NCBI GenBank assembly: GCA_032433595.1
Contig: JASWJB010000025.1
Coordinates: forward strand, 62,001-126,000
Direction of reading: 5' to 3'
Length of the DNA stretch: 64,000 nt
From: Conoideocrella luteorostrata
Lineage: Eukaryota > Ascomycota > Sordariomycetes > Hypocreales > Clavicipitaceae
Each line of letters opens with the position of its first letter. The stretch's first letter is position 1. A program made the translations under genes and the position numbers. This document shows positions 34,462 to 44,247 of this stretch, one piece after another. The notes under the pieces were generated by a model, which saw only the letters and a list, made by a program, of their open reading frames with translations, did no database searches and was not told where the DNA came from.

Positions 34462-35796
34462 GTTGACTGCGACTTATGGTGCTTCAATGGGCAAGCTATG
34501 AAGCAATTCTCGAAATCAAGGTAAAGGATCGTATGTGGAAAGACTTGACGAGAAGGATGGATGGTGGAAAGAAGATTGCAAGACTGGGGAAGGAAAGGTG
34601 CAGGGAAAACCTAATGCCAGTTCAACCGCGGGAACTAGAATCACTACGGTGTACTCCATTGACAGTTAGTTATCGGAGCTTCAAAATAGAACCATGAGTC
34701 AAGCCCAACGCGGCATTGGAAAACTGGGCCTCCCACCCAAGTGCGTCTGATAAAGACAAAAACAGCCGAACCCGTTGGCCTGTCAAATTTCAGGTCAATT
34801 TTGATTTTTACGCTTCTCCAGTCCGAGGAACCCCTTTGCCAGCGATAGCCCGCACACAGGATTGGCCGACTTCGGCGGGACTGTCAATTCGCGCTAACAT
34901 GATTGGTGCGCAGAAGCAATAGATAAGAAACCATGTGCAGACGAAAATTGGCAGCACGAATGCAGGGAATTTATTGTGTGTGAACAAGACATTATGATAC
35001 ATATGGTGTTCACATTTGTTCCGTCGACTTCATTTAATTGAAGAAATTTAATGTCGATTGATATTCCTCATCAAGCAACTACCTAATGCAACATGGCTGG
35101 GCGACCAATAAACATAAACGGTGCCCGCGGCAAGACATACATACATACTGACTAGTCAAATTTTGTCAGGTCAAAAAGCCACCTTGCATACCCACGAAAT
35201 TTACGTTTCTGTCGAACGAACGGGTGTCTGGGACCGTTGTGCTGTCAGCGCCACGCAACCTTTCAATGATAAATTAACAGGCCGTCCAACTTCACAAGTA
35301 TGAAGTCGACATGTACAGCTTGCCACGTTTCACTCACGCTTTCAAGTGATATTTCAAAGAGGTACCTGCTGCAAGGAGAAGTTTCACCAAGCTTCACATA
35401 CGAAGATGAGGAGCCAAAATGCAAATATGGAACACATCGACAGCACATAAATCACGCCTGTGGTATATAATTCTGCAAAAATAAAAGCATTCTCGCCCTT
35501 GTTTGCAATCGGGAAAACGACCAACTAGTTTATTCCTTTCCTGTGTCTCACTTACCCGCTGTTGGATGCAAGATACAAAAAGCGGATATATGATAAACCC
35601 TAAAACCTCTTACGCCTGTCGCAAATTCATCAAAACATCGTCGTAGTAAATGCTTATCCTAGACCTAGAATGTCGTTGTAGGGAGGAATTCATCTGAAGG
35701 AGCACTCCTTCAGGCTCCTCTCAAACGCCATAGTCCGATGATCTGTTTTCGGTTCCAATAAAACGTCACGTAACGCCGCTAGATGCCTTGAGCCCT
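34462..35796. other. intergenic: asparagine synthetase promoter and UBC9 3' flank
   Basis: No gene supported in 1.3 kb. The first few hundred bases are the promoter of asparagine synthetase and carry a perfect TGAGTCA at 34695-34701. The rest is AT-rich and featureless to me. Confidence 0.55.
34695..34701. promoter_or_regulatory. Gcn4/CPC1-type site TGAGTCA
   Basis: Perfect match to the TGA(C/G)TCA element bound by Gcn4/CPC1 bZIP regulators of amino-acid biosynthesis, 234 bp upstream of the asparagine synthetase ATG. A TGACTC half-type site also occurs in intron 1 (34341-34346). Binding is inferred from the known regulon, not shown here. Confidence 0.6.
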
Positions 35797-36455
35797 TCAA
35801 GGAGCTGGATTGTCTCGCACCACACGACGAACTCGCTTTTCGTATTCGATTCGGTCTCGTTTAAAAAGGTTGTAAGCCTCAGCCTGGGCAGGTGACTCAG
35901 GGTTGGGGTCGTTGAGTAGATCCTGGATACCCAAAAGAATCTGCTTCACGGTGATGGCAGGCTTCCAGGCCTCTTCTTCATTCAGAATGGAAAGACAGAC
36001 TGTGCCGGACGGGTACACGTTGGGGTGAAAAAGCGGAGGTACGAATTTGCCTGCATAATAATGAAAATATTAGTTTTGATCGGACATCACGACACGATCT
36101 GATATACTGGCTCACACTTTGGTGGTTTAGTAGGATATTCTGCGTTTGAAATTACGATGTTAGTTGCGATTTTGTGCAAATGGAGTCGGCGCGGCTCACC
36201 GTCGGGGAAAGCGATCGTCAATTTGAAGAGGCCTCCCTCCCAAATCGTCTTCTCCTTTCCAGGTACGCCACATTCCCAGTTCTTCAAGTCCAGAACGCCT
36301 TCCTTTGTCCGCGCAGGCTTTGCGTAGAAGCCGAACGGGTGGTCACGTCGCCACTGTTTCCTAGAACCAACCATAAGTATCTTTGTTCATGAAGCGCCAA
36401 ACTGAACCGTTTTAACACACCGTTCTTCTTGTAGTCGGTTCTGACACAAAGCCAT
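35797..36455 (-). CDS. UBC9: SUMO-conjugating enzyme UBC9
   Basis: Four exons, 36455-36421, 36360-36200, 36139-36116 and 36050-35797, encode 157 residues, the size of Ubc9. It transfers SUMO from the E1 to substrate lysines. The N-terminal helix ends in [12 protein letters not shown], the core has [28 protein letters not shown] and [15 protein letters not shown] with the active cysteine at residue 92, then [17 protein letters not shown], which matches Ubc9 rather than ubiquitin E2s. Exon 3 has just 24 nt; its donor must be the second GT (GTGAGC), so that the join reads CKFVPP. The gene is divergent from PEX19. Confidence 0.95.
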
Positions 36456-37300
36456 GATTGCCAGTCGAGATAATCGGCCGGGGGAGGGGGATTTCGTTCG
36501 GGAGGTGTGGTTGCGTAATCCTCGCCTCGAAGGTCGTTGGTTGGTTGATGAGGCTGTGAGGAGACAGTGGGTTACCGCACCCAACAGATCAGACGTCTCG
36601 ATTATCAGCGACAATATCGCACAAAGGCTGAGGGCGCCGAACAACTCGTTCTCGAGGGTTTGTCGGAGAGAGGGTCTGAAGTAGCGTGGCGCCTCTGGAC
36701 GATGAATCAAAGGCGTTTGCTGTAAGCCTTGGGTAACTTTTGAAGTCACACAGGCTAGCAAAGGTGAATGATTAGAATAGTGGGGCAGGAGGCAGCGATT
36801 AAGGCGACCGACCAACAAGGAATGGCCGCAGGTGCCTAGCTGAAGGACTGAACTTAGCGCAGAACCTTCTACTGCAGCTTCCACGTCGCACATCAAATGC
36901 CTGCGCCGCCGCCGCCCCATGCTCCATCCCTTGTCTTCGTCCATCCCGCCGGCTCAGTGTACTGCAGCGAGGGGACCATGAAAGGTGTCTGATGGTCAAA
37001 CTTCCCCACTGACTGCACTGGTTCCTCGGCTCAGCAGCAGACTGAGGCGAGAGGCTGTTGACCGTAGCCGCATGGAGGGGCATTCGAATTCTACACTACA
37101 CACAGACTCGCAGCATTCAATTTATCCTCCCCCTGCAATTCGCCCAGTTGTCTTCCATACCATCCCGAAGGCGTATTCTGCACTTCCTACACCCGTGGGC
37201 TGAATCGACTCAAATTCACTGGCTTTGGTGTATCCCGACCTTCCCCAGGACTTCCAAGTGGGGTTTTGATATTAGATATTGAAACACTGAGGGTCTAGCC
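36456..37300. promoter_or_regulatory. divergent promoter region of UBC9 and PEX19
   Basis: The 845 bp between the starts of UBC9 (-) and PEX19 (+) hold no supported gene. A minus-strand open frame at 36387-36944 is an extension of UBC9 exon 1 without homologous look. Presumed promoters and leaders. Confidence 0.5.
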
Positions 37301-38504
37301 ATGGAGACAAAACCAACAGTTCCAGAGGAGGGCAAGAAAGAGGATGTGGTTGCAACCAAGAGTGCAGAGACGAGCGCTGCTCCCGCTGCAGTGGCCGAGG
37401 GTGCGAAGCCTGCAGTCGTCACAGAAGATGTGCCCGATCCGGATGAGGATGACTTGGACGACTTGGATGGTGAGATACCTTTGTCAGAATTTCATGAATC
37501 ATAAAGTTCTGATCGCTATATATGACAGACATGCTTGACGAATTTTCAACGGTCAAGATAGACGGGTCAGCCAAGCAGTCTGCTCAGACGGCAAATACAG
37601 CTCCCTCAGAATCAACCCCCAAACCCGATGACACCCCCAAAGCTCCTGCGACCGCTGGGGAGGAGGCAGTTTCAGAAGCAGACTTCGCACAGCAACTACA
37701 AGCTGGTATGGCTGATTTGCTTGGTGAGCTGGAGAAATCGGTTTGTGCCTCACTCCATAGCCTCTATTGCAAATGTGTCAAATCACTAACGAGCCCTACC
37801 AGCCTGAGATGCAAGAACAGTTTGAGGACATGTTCAAGCAAATGGCCGCCGCTGCAGGTGAGCCCGCAACTGGGGCAGATGGTTCGTCGTCTACCAAGTC
37901 AGGCGACAAAGCAGGCACCGATGCATCTTTTCAGGAAACTATCCGTCGCACCATGGAGCGCATGCAAACATCTGGGGAACAAGCTACAGCCGCCGCCGCT
38001 GCTGGCAGTGGTGACGATTTTATGTCAGAGCTCCTGAAACAAATGGGCTCTGGTGACCTTGGCGGCGAAGGTGGCGAGGAGGAATTCTCCAAGATGCTCA
38101 TGGGCATGATGGAGCAACTCACCAATAAGGACATTTTATACGAGCCCATGAAGGAGCTCGATGACAAGTTCCCCGAGTGGTTTGAAAAGAATAAAGACTC
38201 TACCCCCGCTGAGGATCTGAAGAGATACGAGGAGCAAAAGGACTTGGTCAGGGAGATTGTTGCTAAGTTTGAAGAGACCCGCTACTCCGATAGCAATGCC
38301 GCAGACCGAGAATACATTGTCGACAGAATGCAAAAGGTACAGCATCACGAGCATGTCAAGAACCACTCACCTCCAAGTTTCGGGCGCTAATTCTCAAATT
38401 CACAGATGCAAGCCGCCGGCTCACCGCCATCAGACTTAGTAGGCGACATGGCATCAGCGCAAGAGGCGTTTGCTGGCGCGGATGATCAATGCAACCCGCA
38501 ATAG
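37301..38504 (+). CDS. PEX19: PEX19, peroxisomal membrane-protein chaperone/receptor
   Basis: Four exons, 37301-37469, 37529-37740, 37803-38336 and 38406-38504, encode 337 residues. Pex19 binds peroxisomal membrane proteins in the cytosol and docks on Pex3. Visible: the acidic N-terminal Pex3-binding segment (PDPDEDDLDDLDDMLDEF), an Ala/Pro-rich linker, the helical cargo domain with FAQQLQAGMADLLGELEKS, MEQLTNKDILYEPMKELDDKFPEW and KRYEEQKDLVREIVAKFEE, and a C-terminal CNPQ that fits the CaaX farnesylation box found in Pex19. The final 33-codon exon carries the CaaX end, so skipping it would remove the lipid anchor. Splices are phase 1, 0 and 0. Confidence 0.93.
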
Positions 38505-38727
38505 ACTGTTGGTAATTTTGGATATCATATGCCTCTATATACCCCTTGTACACCAAAGTCTGTGCATCTCAACAGAGAATAAATACAGTGCCCAAACTTG
38601 ACAAGTTCTGTAAATGTGTCGTCCAAACGCCAAACACCATACGGAAATAGTCCCAACTCATTGTTTCTTTCCTACATTCAATATACAAGCAGTTGAATTC
38701 AAAAGCAACACATTGTTTTTTTTTGGT

Positions 38728-39487
38728 TTACGACATGTCCATGTGTTCCGCAGACGATTGTATTTGCTCCTGCGATTGTGATTGCTCCTGAGCAATGAGC
38801 TCAGCAAATGCATCATCATACTCTTCGTCGGACAATGTAGGCGATGGCGGCGGTTGATCACTACGGCTTCGCTGATCTTCGTATGAGGCAACTATGGCTT
38901 CGATCTCCTCATCCTCAGGGAGTCCATCAAGCATATCATCATCTTCCGGCAGTTTTTGCTCCTCTCGAAACGCCATAGCATCTTCCAAATCAGTATCCGA
39001 TAGTGCCGGGGCATCGTGTGCAAGGCGTCCGAGATCAGCCAGCAAGCTATTCTTCCAAAACTATATCACGGATATTTAGTACGTGTCCCAAACCCGTGAG
39101 GGTGGGGTGATGAGTTTGGTTTCTCACCTGTCCTTCAATATCCCTTCTCTGCCACGCCTTATCATCTGCCTTTTGTCTCACACCTTGCAGAAAGTTCCTA
39201 CGCCTCGACTCCTGTGCATCTTCACGCTTTCGCATCAAGGGATTCTGGCGCGCTGCTCGCGACGCGAATTTGAACTTGGGCTGTCTTATAGGTGACGATT
39301 GGATCTGGCGCTGTGGGAGAGAGTTTCTGTCGACGGGTGATAGGGGCGATGATGCGCGAATCGGGGACGAGGAGAGTGGTGAGGACACATTAGGGCGATG
39401 GTCCCAGGTTCCTGTGAAGATGGGTGAGGGAGCGAACGAAAGCATGGCTGCGTTTGATAGTGACTTGGTGTTTTGCGGTTCCTGCAT
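38728..39487 (-). CDS. conserved-looking nuclear-type protein of unknown function
   Basis: Two exons, 39487-39128 and 39060-38728, encode about 230 residues (an internal Met 14 codons later could also be the start). The N-terminal half is Ser/Pro-rich with repeated SSP motifs (SSPLSSSPIRASSPLSP), likely phosphorylation sites. The middle is strongly basic and helical (RAARQNPLMRKREDAQESRRRNF, KADDKAWQRRDIEGQFWKNSLLADLG), and the C-terminal half is very acidic (EDDDMLDGLPEDEEIEAIV, SDEEYDDAFAELIAQEQ). The 67-bp intron (GTGAGA...GATATAG) joins EGQ to FWKN in phase 0. The basic-then-acidic layout suggests a nuclear protein, but no domain is recognised and no function is claimed. Confidence 0.7.
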
Positions 39488-40172
39488 GTGCGTTTTGTAA
39501 GGTGATGTTAAGTCTTGACATTAATTGAGCAGACTAGGGCGCTTGGAAATTCGTATCGCTTGAGACGGTCGCTGTCTTTTGTTACAAGAGCATTGGTCTG
39601 TCCGTCGTCCATCAGCCGTGGGCATAAGTAATTACTAGTTAAACGCGGGTCTCCCCCGCGAGCGCGTAGTCACGTAGTCACGTGGTGGGGTGGCATAAAT
39701 AGAAGTGGCGTTTCAGAAACCAGATGCAGATGCAGCCAGTGAACTAACTGCCTTAGAACAAGTTACGTATAAAAGGGCTAGCTCAACAGTTATGGTATTA
39801 TAATAACTGTGAGCCCTTTCAAATGACTTTTTGAACAGCCCTTGCAGATTTGGATGGTTCAGCTCGTTTGGAATTCATCTGTCCAGGCTGATTACTCCGT
39901 TCGATTACCGAATTTTACGGAGTATATGGTATTGCAAGCGGATGTACGGAGAAGTTCCACTCAACTAGTTAAAAAAAGAGTCCAGATTTGGCTGGCCGAT
40001 AACTAGACTCATTATGATTCAGAAATGCCCGAGCCGCGATGTAAAATTCTTGCCAAATATTCATGCGAAATTCCATAATTAAGATATATAAGTGTTGAAA
40101 TTATGTACGCAATGGAGTTTCACCCATGAATCACCCAAGGATACGACATGGCCACATAAAACCGATATCGAC
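39488..40172. other. intergenic, divergent promoters
   Basis: About 700 bp between the unknown acidic protein (-) and the MFS transporter (+). TACGGAGTA-type copies occur near 39917 and 39943. No gene. An in-frame ATG at 40092 upstream of the preferred MFS start adds 27 residues of no evident function. Confidence 0.5.
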
Positions 40173-41677
40173 ATGAACTACAAAGACATCAAAGCGCGCT
40201 ACAGCTTCAACAGCCCACCTGTCCTCCTGAAATATCGCTCCAACAGCTTCCTCATTCTCCTCGTCGTTTGCGCAGCCGTCTTCACAGACATATTCCTTTA
40301 CGGCATCTTAGTTCCCGTTCTGCCGTTTGCCCTCACAGAGCGAGTCGGCATCCCGCCCAACCAAATCGCCAAATGGAACGGCATTCTACTCGCCCTTTAC
40401 AATCTCGGCCTATGCATAGGTAGTCCCATCTTCGGCTTTTATGCCGACTACACCTCGTCTCGAAAGCTACCTCTTCTCATGGGCCTGGTAGCATTAGCGG
40501 GAGCAACATTTCTGTTATGTTTCGGTAAGACAATTGCCATATTCGCCGTGGGTCGAATCCTCCAGGGTGTCAGCGCAGCGATATGCTGGGCTGTAGGGCT
40601 GGCGTTGCTGGCGGACACGATGAGGGATAGGATTGGATGGGCTACCGGGTGGGTGAACTGGGCCATGACAGCTGGGTTTTTGTTAGCCCCTATTCTCGGA
40701 GGTGTTGCTTATGAAAATGCGGGTTATTATTCTGTTTATTATATTGCTTTTGGCTTGATTGCGTGTGATATTGCGTTGAGGCTGGTGCTGGTGGAAAAGA
40801 AAGTGGCGAGGAAGTGGGAGGAACCTGATCAGGATGGGGCAGCCACAGAGCATGCACAGACGTGTACAGTCAATGACCTTGAAACTCCAAACGATCGTGT
40901 TGAAGAAGGCACCGTTGAACGGCAGACTGAAGGAAAAGTCGTCAGAACAACAGCCAGTGCGTACTGGAGTTTGATCAAGTCACGGCGTCTGCTTGCGTCG
41001 TTGCTGGGCTGCATTATGCAATCTGCTTCCAAGTAAGTCCCCTTGCCGTCCATCGTGATATTCGTATTTCATATGCTATACGTATGCAAAAATTCCATCA
41101 ACCATACTGACAAACCGAAAGGTTCGCTTTCTTCACTGTGGTGCCTCCTTTTGTAGACGAAACTTTCCACTGGAATTCTCTCGCGGCCGGCCTCATCTTT
41201 CTATGCGTTTTCGTCCCAGGATTTCTGTCACCCTTTGTTGGCACCCTGGCAGACCGATACGGCACCAAATGGCTCTCATGTGGTGGATTCCTCATGTCCA
41301 TCCCACTGTTCGTATGCTTGCGTTTCGTTACTTCCAACACCACATCACAAAAGGTCCTTTTTGGCGTGTTGCTCACTCTCATGGGGGTGGCCCTGACCAT
41401 GTCGAGTACGCCGCTCATGGCAGAGATCACGTATGTGATTGAAGAGAAGGAGAAAAGACAGCCGGGAATATGGGGGTCCAAAGGAGTTTACGGGGTTGGG
41501 TTTGGTTTGTTCACAACTTCCTTCGCGCTCGGCGGCGTCATAGGAAGCTTCATGGCGGGATACTTGTATGAAGGGCCGGGTTGGAATACGTTTGGCTGGG
41601 CATTTGCGATTTGGTGTGCAGGCGGCGCAGTCATCTGTGGGTTTTCAGTGGGAGGATCGGTGTTGGAGGGAGAGTAA
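40173..41677 (+). CDS. major facilitator superfamily transporter (DHA1-like)
   Basis: Two exons, 40173-41032 and 41122-41677, encode 471 residues. Twelve hydrophobic helices are visible, six on each side of a charged central loop (about residues 215-275, rich in E/D/T). Motif A-like loops occur after helix 2 (GFYADYTSSRKLPLL) and helix 8 (GTLADRYGTKWLS); helix 1 reads LVVCAAVFTDIFLYGILVPV and loop 4 GRILQGVSAA, the pattern of drug:H+ antiporter/vesicular-amine-type MFS proteins. The substrate cannot be inferred. The 89-bp intron (GTAAGT...AAAG) joins SAS-KFAFFTVV in frame. Start chosen at MNYKDIK because the 27 residues before it look unconstrained. Confidence 0.88.
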
Positions 41678-42286
41678 TGAGGAGGCCCTTTAGCAGATGA
41701 GGAGATTGCGCTCGTAGTCTGGCTAGGTTTGTACGGAGTACTCCGTAGTTCATCGGGAATCCGAGTTGTAACTAACTACTAGCTACCGGGAATGGACGCG
41801 GGACGAGGTTCGGAGCAGAGCAGAGTACTCCGAAATTGATAACTAAATCGGAATCGAGTCTGCTTGTAACTTTAGTACTCCGTAGCCAGCAGCCGCTAGT
41901 TCATTACCCCCGTACCCCTGTCCCCTGGCCCTGTTGCTGTCGTGCCTGTGCCTGGCCTGATGCTTGCTGCGTCGACGCGGCATGGAAACCCACTGGACGC
42001 CCCCGTCTTTCCGTTCCCAACCGATCATGGGTGCAAATGCCTCGGCGAATCACCGTCGTCGCAAGGAAGAAAAGTCGATTGATATTTTGATGACGATGCA
42101 TGATCCGCCCCAACTTTTCTGGTCCCATCGATCCCCTTCTGACACCACATAGTGTATCAGACACCAGAGAATTCACTCTGCAACTATCCCTATCATGAGT
42201 GTCTTGACTTTCATACCAGCTATTCTACGCCACTGAGAAAAATATTCATTGCCGAGTTGGTGTCGAACACGATCGAGCAACCGAAA
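41678..42286. other. intergenic between MFS and ABC1-kinase genes
   Basis: About 600 bp holding a complete TACGGAGTACTCCGTA palindrome (41732-41747) and a further GTACTCCGTA (41875-41884). Presumed 3' UTR and promoter; no gene. Confidence 0.55.
41732..41747. repeat. TACGGAGTACTCCGTA palindrome
   Basis: Second complete copy of the 16-base palindrome also found at 17192-17207. Confidence 0.85.
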
Positions 42287-44247
42287 ATGAACGCAGCTAT
42301 CGCGCCCCGGTTGGCAACTCGCCTGTGTCCTCGATCATGGACGTGCTCAGCTTGTCGTGGCCAATTGACAGCCGTGAAGCCGACCCCGTTTCTTACAAAC
42401 AGGCAATTTGTTTCTACAAGGAGCTCGTCGCGAGGAAGTCGTGGTGGCAGTGATGGCAGTGGTGCGCGCAGTGGTTCGCGATCGAAGAGAGTGCTGCTAT
42501 TTGCCTCGGCCAGTGCTGCTGGCGTGGCAAGCACAGCACTCGCTTTTACAGACGAAATTAGGAATAGTTACGAATCTGTGGAGCGAACAGGCAGAGTAGT
42601 GGCAGCATTGGCGATCTGCATCAATGAGTATGAATTCCCCACGACTGCGTATCCCCCGCTGAGGGCCTGCCTTTCAACGCCCATGGGCATGGCTTGCTAA
42701 CCATGGGTTCCGGCAGCTATCGTACGACACTGAATGCCATGGCGACTACAGAAGGGGACCAAGAACAGAACAAGGCTTTACAGGCATGTCATAAACGTTG
42801 CGCGGAGAGGACGCTGAAGGTGATGGAGAGGAATGGAGGCATTTTCATCAAACTCGGACAGCATTTAGTATGACGACTAATTGATCTCTGCAAAGATTCA
42901 CGAAATGGAACTGACGATTCTACCTCACAGAGCGCAATGAATTACTTACTGCCTCCAGAATGGACAACAACATTTATCCCTCTGCAAGACAAATGCCCGA
43001 TTTCGTCGTTCCAATCCATCGAAAATATGTTCCGCAAGGATACCGGTGAGGACTTGTGGCAAACCTTTTCCGAGTTCTCCAACGAGCCAATCGGCGCAGC
43101 ATCTCTCGCCCAAGTCCATCTGGCGACCTTGAAAGACTCGGGTCGCAAAGTCGCCGTCAAAGTGCAACATCCCGATCTGGAGGCATTTGCACCCCTGGAT
43201 CTCGCCCTCACAAAGTATACCTTTTCAACTTTGAAACGATTCTTCCCCGAATACGACCTGGAATGGCTCTCCTCTGAGATGGAGGTGTCACTTCCCAAAG
43301 AGCTTGATTTCCAGGAGGAGGCTCACAATGCCGGACGCATGAAGACTCATTTTGCCAAGATCCCCGAACTACCCCTTATCATCCCAGAGGTTATCTGGGC
43401 CAAAAAACGTATAATTGTCATGGGCTGCGAATCCGGCGCACGGCCGGACGACCTGGAGTATTTAGATAAGAACGGGATAGACCGAGATGAAGTGTCGGCC
43501 ACTCTGGCTCGCATATTTAACGAGATGATATTTGGCGATGGCGCCCCGTTACATTGCGATCCTCATGGCGGCAATCTTGCCATCCGCAAGAACAATTCTC
43601 GCAGGGGTATCGGGCGTGGACCCAATTTTGACGTTATTCTTTACGATCACGGCTTGTACCGAGATATTCCACTCCCGTTGCGTCGCTCATATGCCAAAAT
43701 GTGGCTAGCCGTAATCGATGGTGACATGGACCGCATGAGGATGTATTCCCGGGAGGTAGCCGGCATCGGTGACGAAGATTTCCCGCTCTTCGCATCTGCC
43801 ATTACCGGACGAGACTTCACCGTGGTCAGCAAGCAGGGCTCGATTCTCCAAACCCGCAGCGCCGACGAAGAGCAAACCATGAGCACGTCCCTCCAAGAGG
43901 GCCTGATTGTCGATCTGGTCCAGATGCTGAGCCGTGTACCCCGAATCATTCTCCTCATCCTCAAGACCAATGACTTGACTCGAAGTCTGGACGAGAACCT
44001 GCACACACGGCAGGGTCCTATCCGCAGTTTCCTCATCCTCGCGCGGTACTGCACGCGAACGGTGTTTTACGAGCAACTGGAGGAGATTCGTAATAAGGGA
44101 TCACTGCTGTGGCCGTCAAATGCGCTCATGATATTTTCCGCATGGTTGGGCTACTTGCGCGTTGAGGTGAAGCTGGAGACGTTTGAGTTGTGGCTTGGTG
44201 TAAAGCGTGTGCTGGGGTTGAAGACATCCTTTGCGGGTAGCCCGTAG
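42287..44247 (+). CDS. mitochondrial ABC1/ADCK (UbiB-family) atypical kinase, MCP2-like
   Basis: Three exons, 42287-42627, 42717-42867 and 42931-44247, encode 602 residues. The N terminus is an Arg/Ser-rich presequence followed by a single hydrophobic stretch (VLLFASASAAGVASTALAF), so a mitochondrial inner-membrane protein is likely. UbiB-family marks are intact: KLGQ (KxGQ) at residues 159-162, the Ala-rich loop AAS at 220-222, VAVKV with Lys241, DPHGGN at 374-379 and DHG at 403-405 in place of DFG. The segment NYLLPPEWTTTF and PLQDKCP matches the ADCK1/Mcp2 branch rather than COQ8. Family members support quinone or lipid homeostasis and may act as ATPases or unorthodox kinases. Both introns are clean and in frame (INDYRTT; GQHL-SAMNYLL). 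Confidence 0.9.

Noticed and set aside
40092..40172. Upstream ATG extending the MFS transporter by 27 residues
   Set aside because: The extra residues look unconstrained; the start at 40173 gives a typical short cytosolic N terminus.
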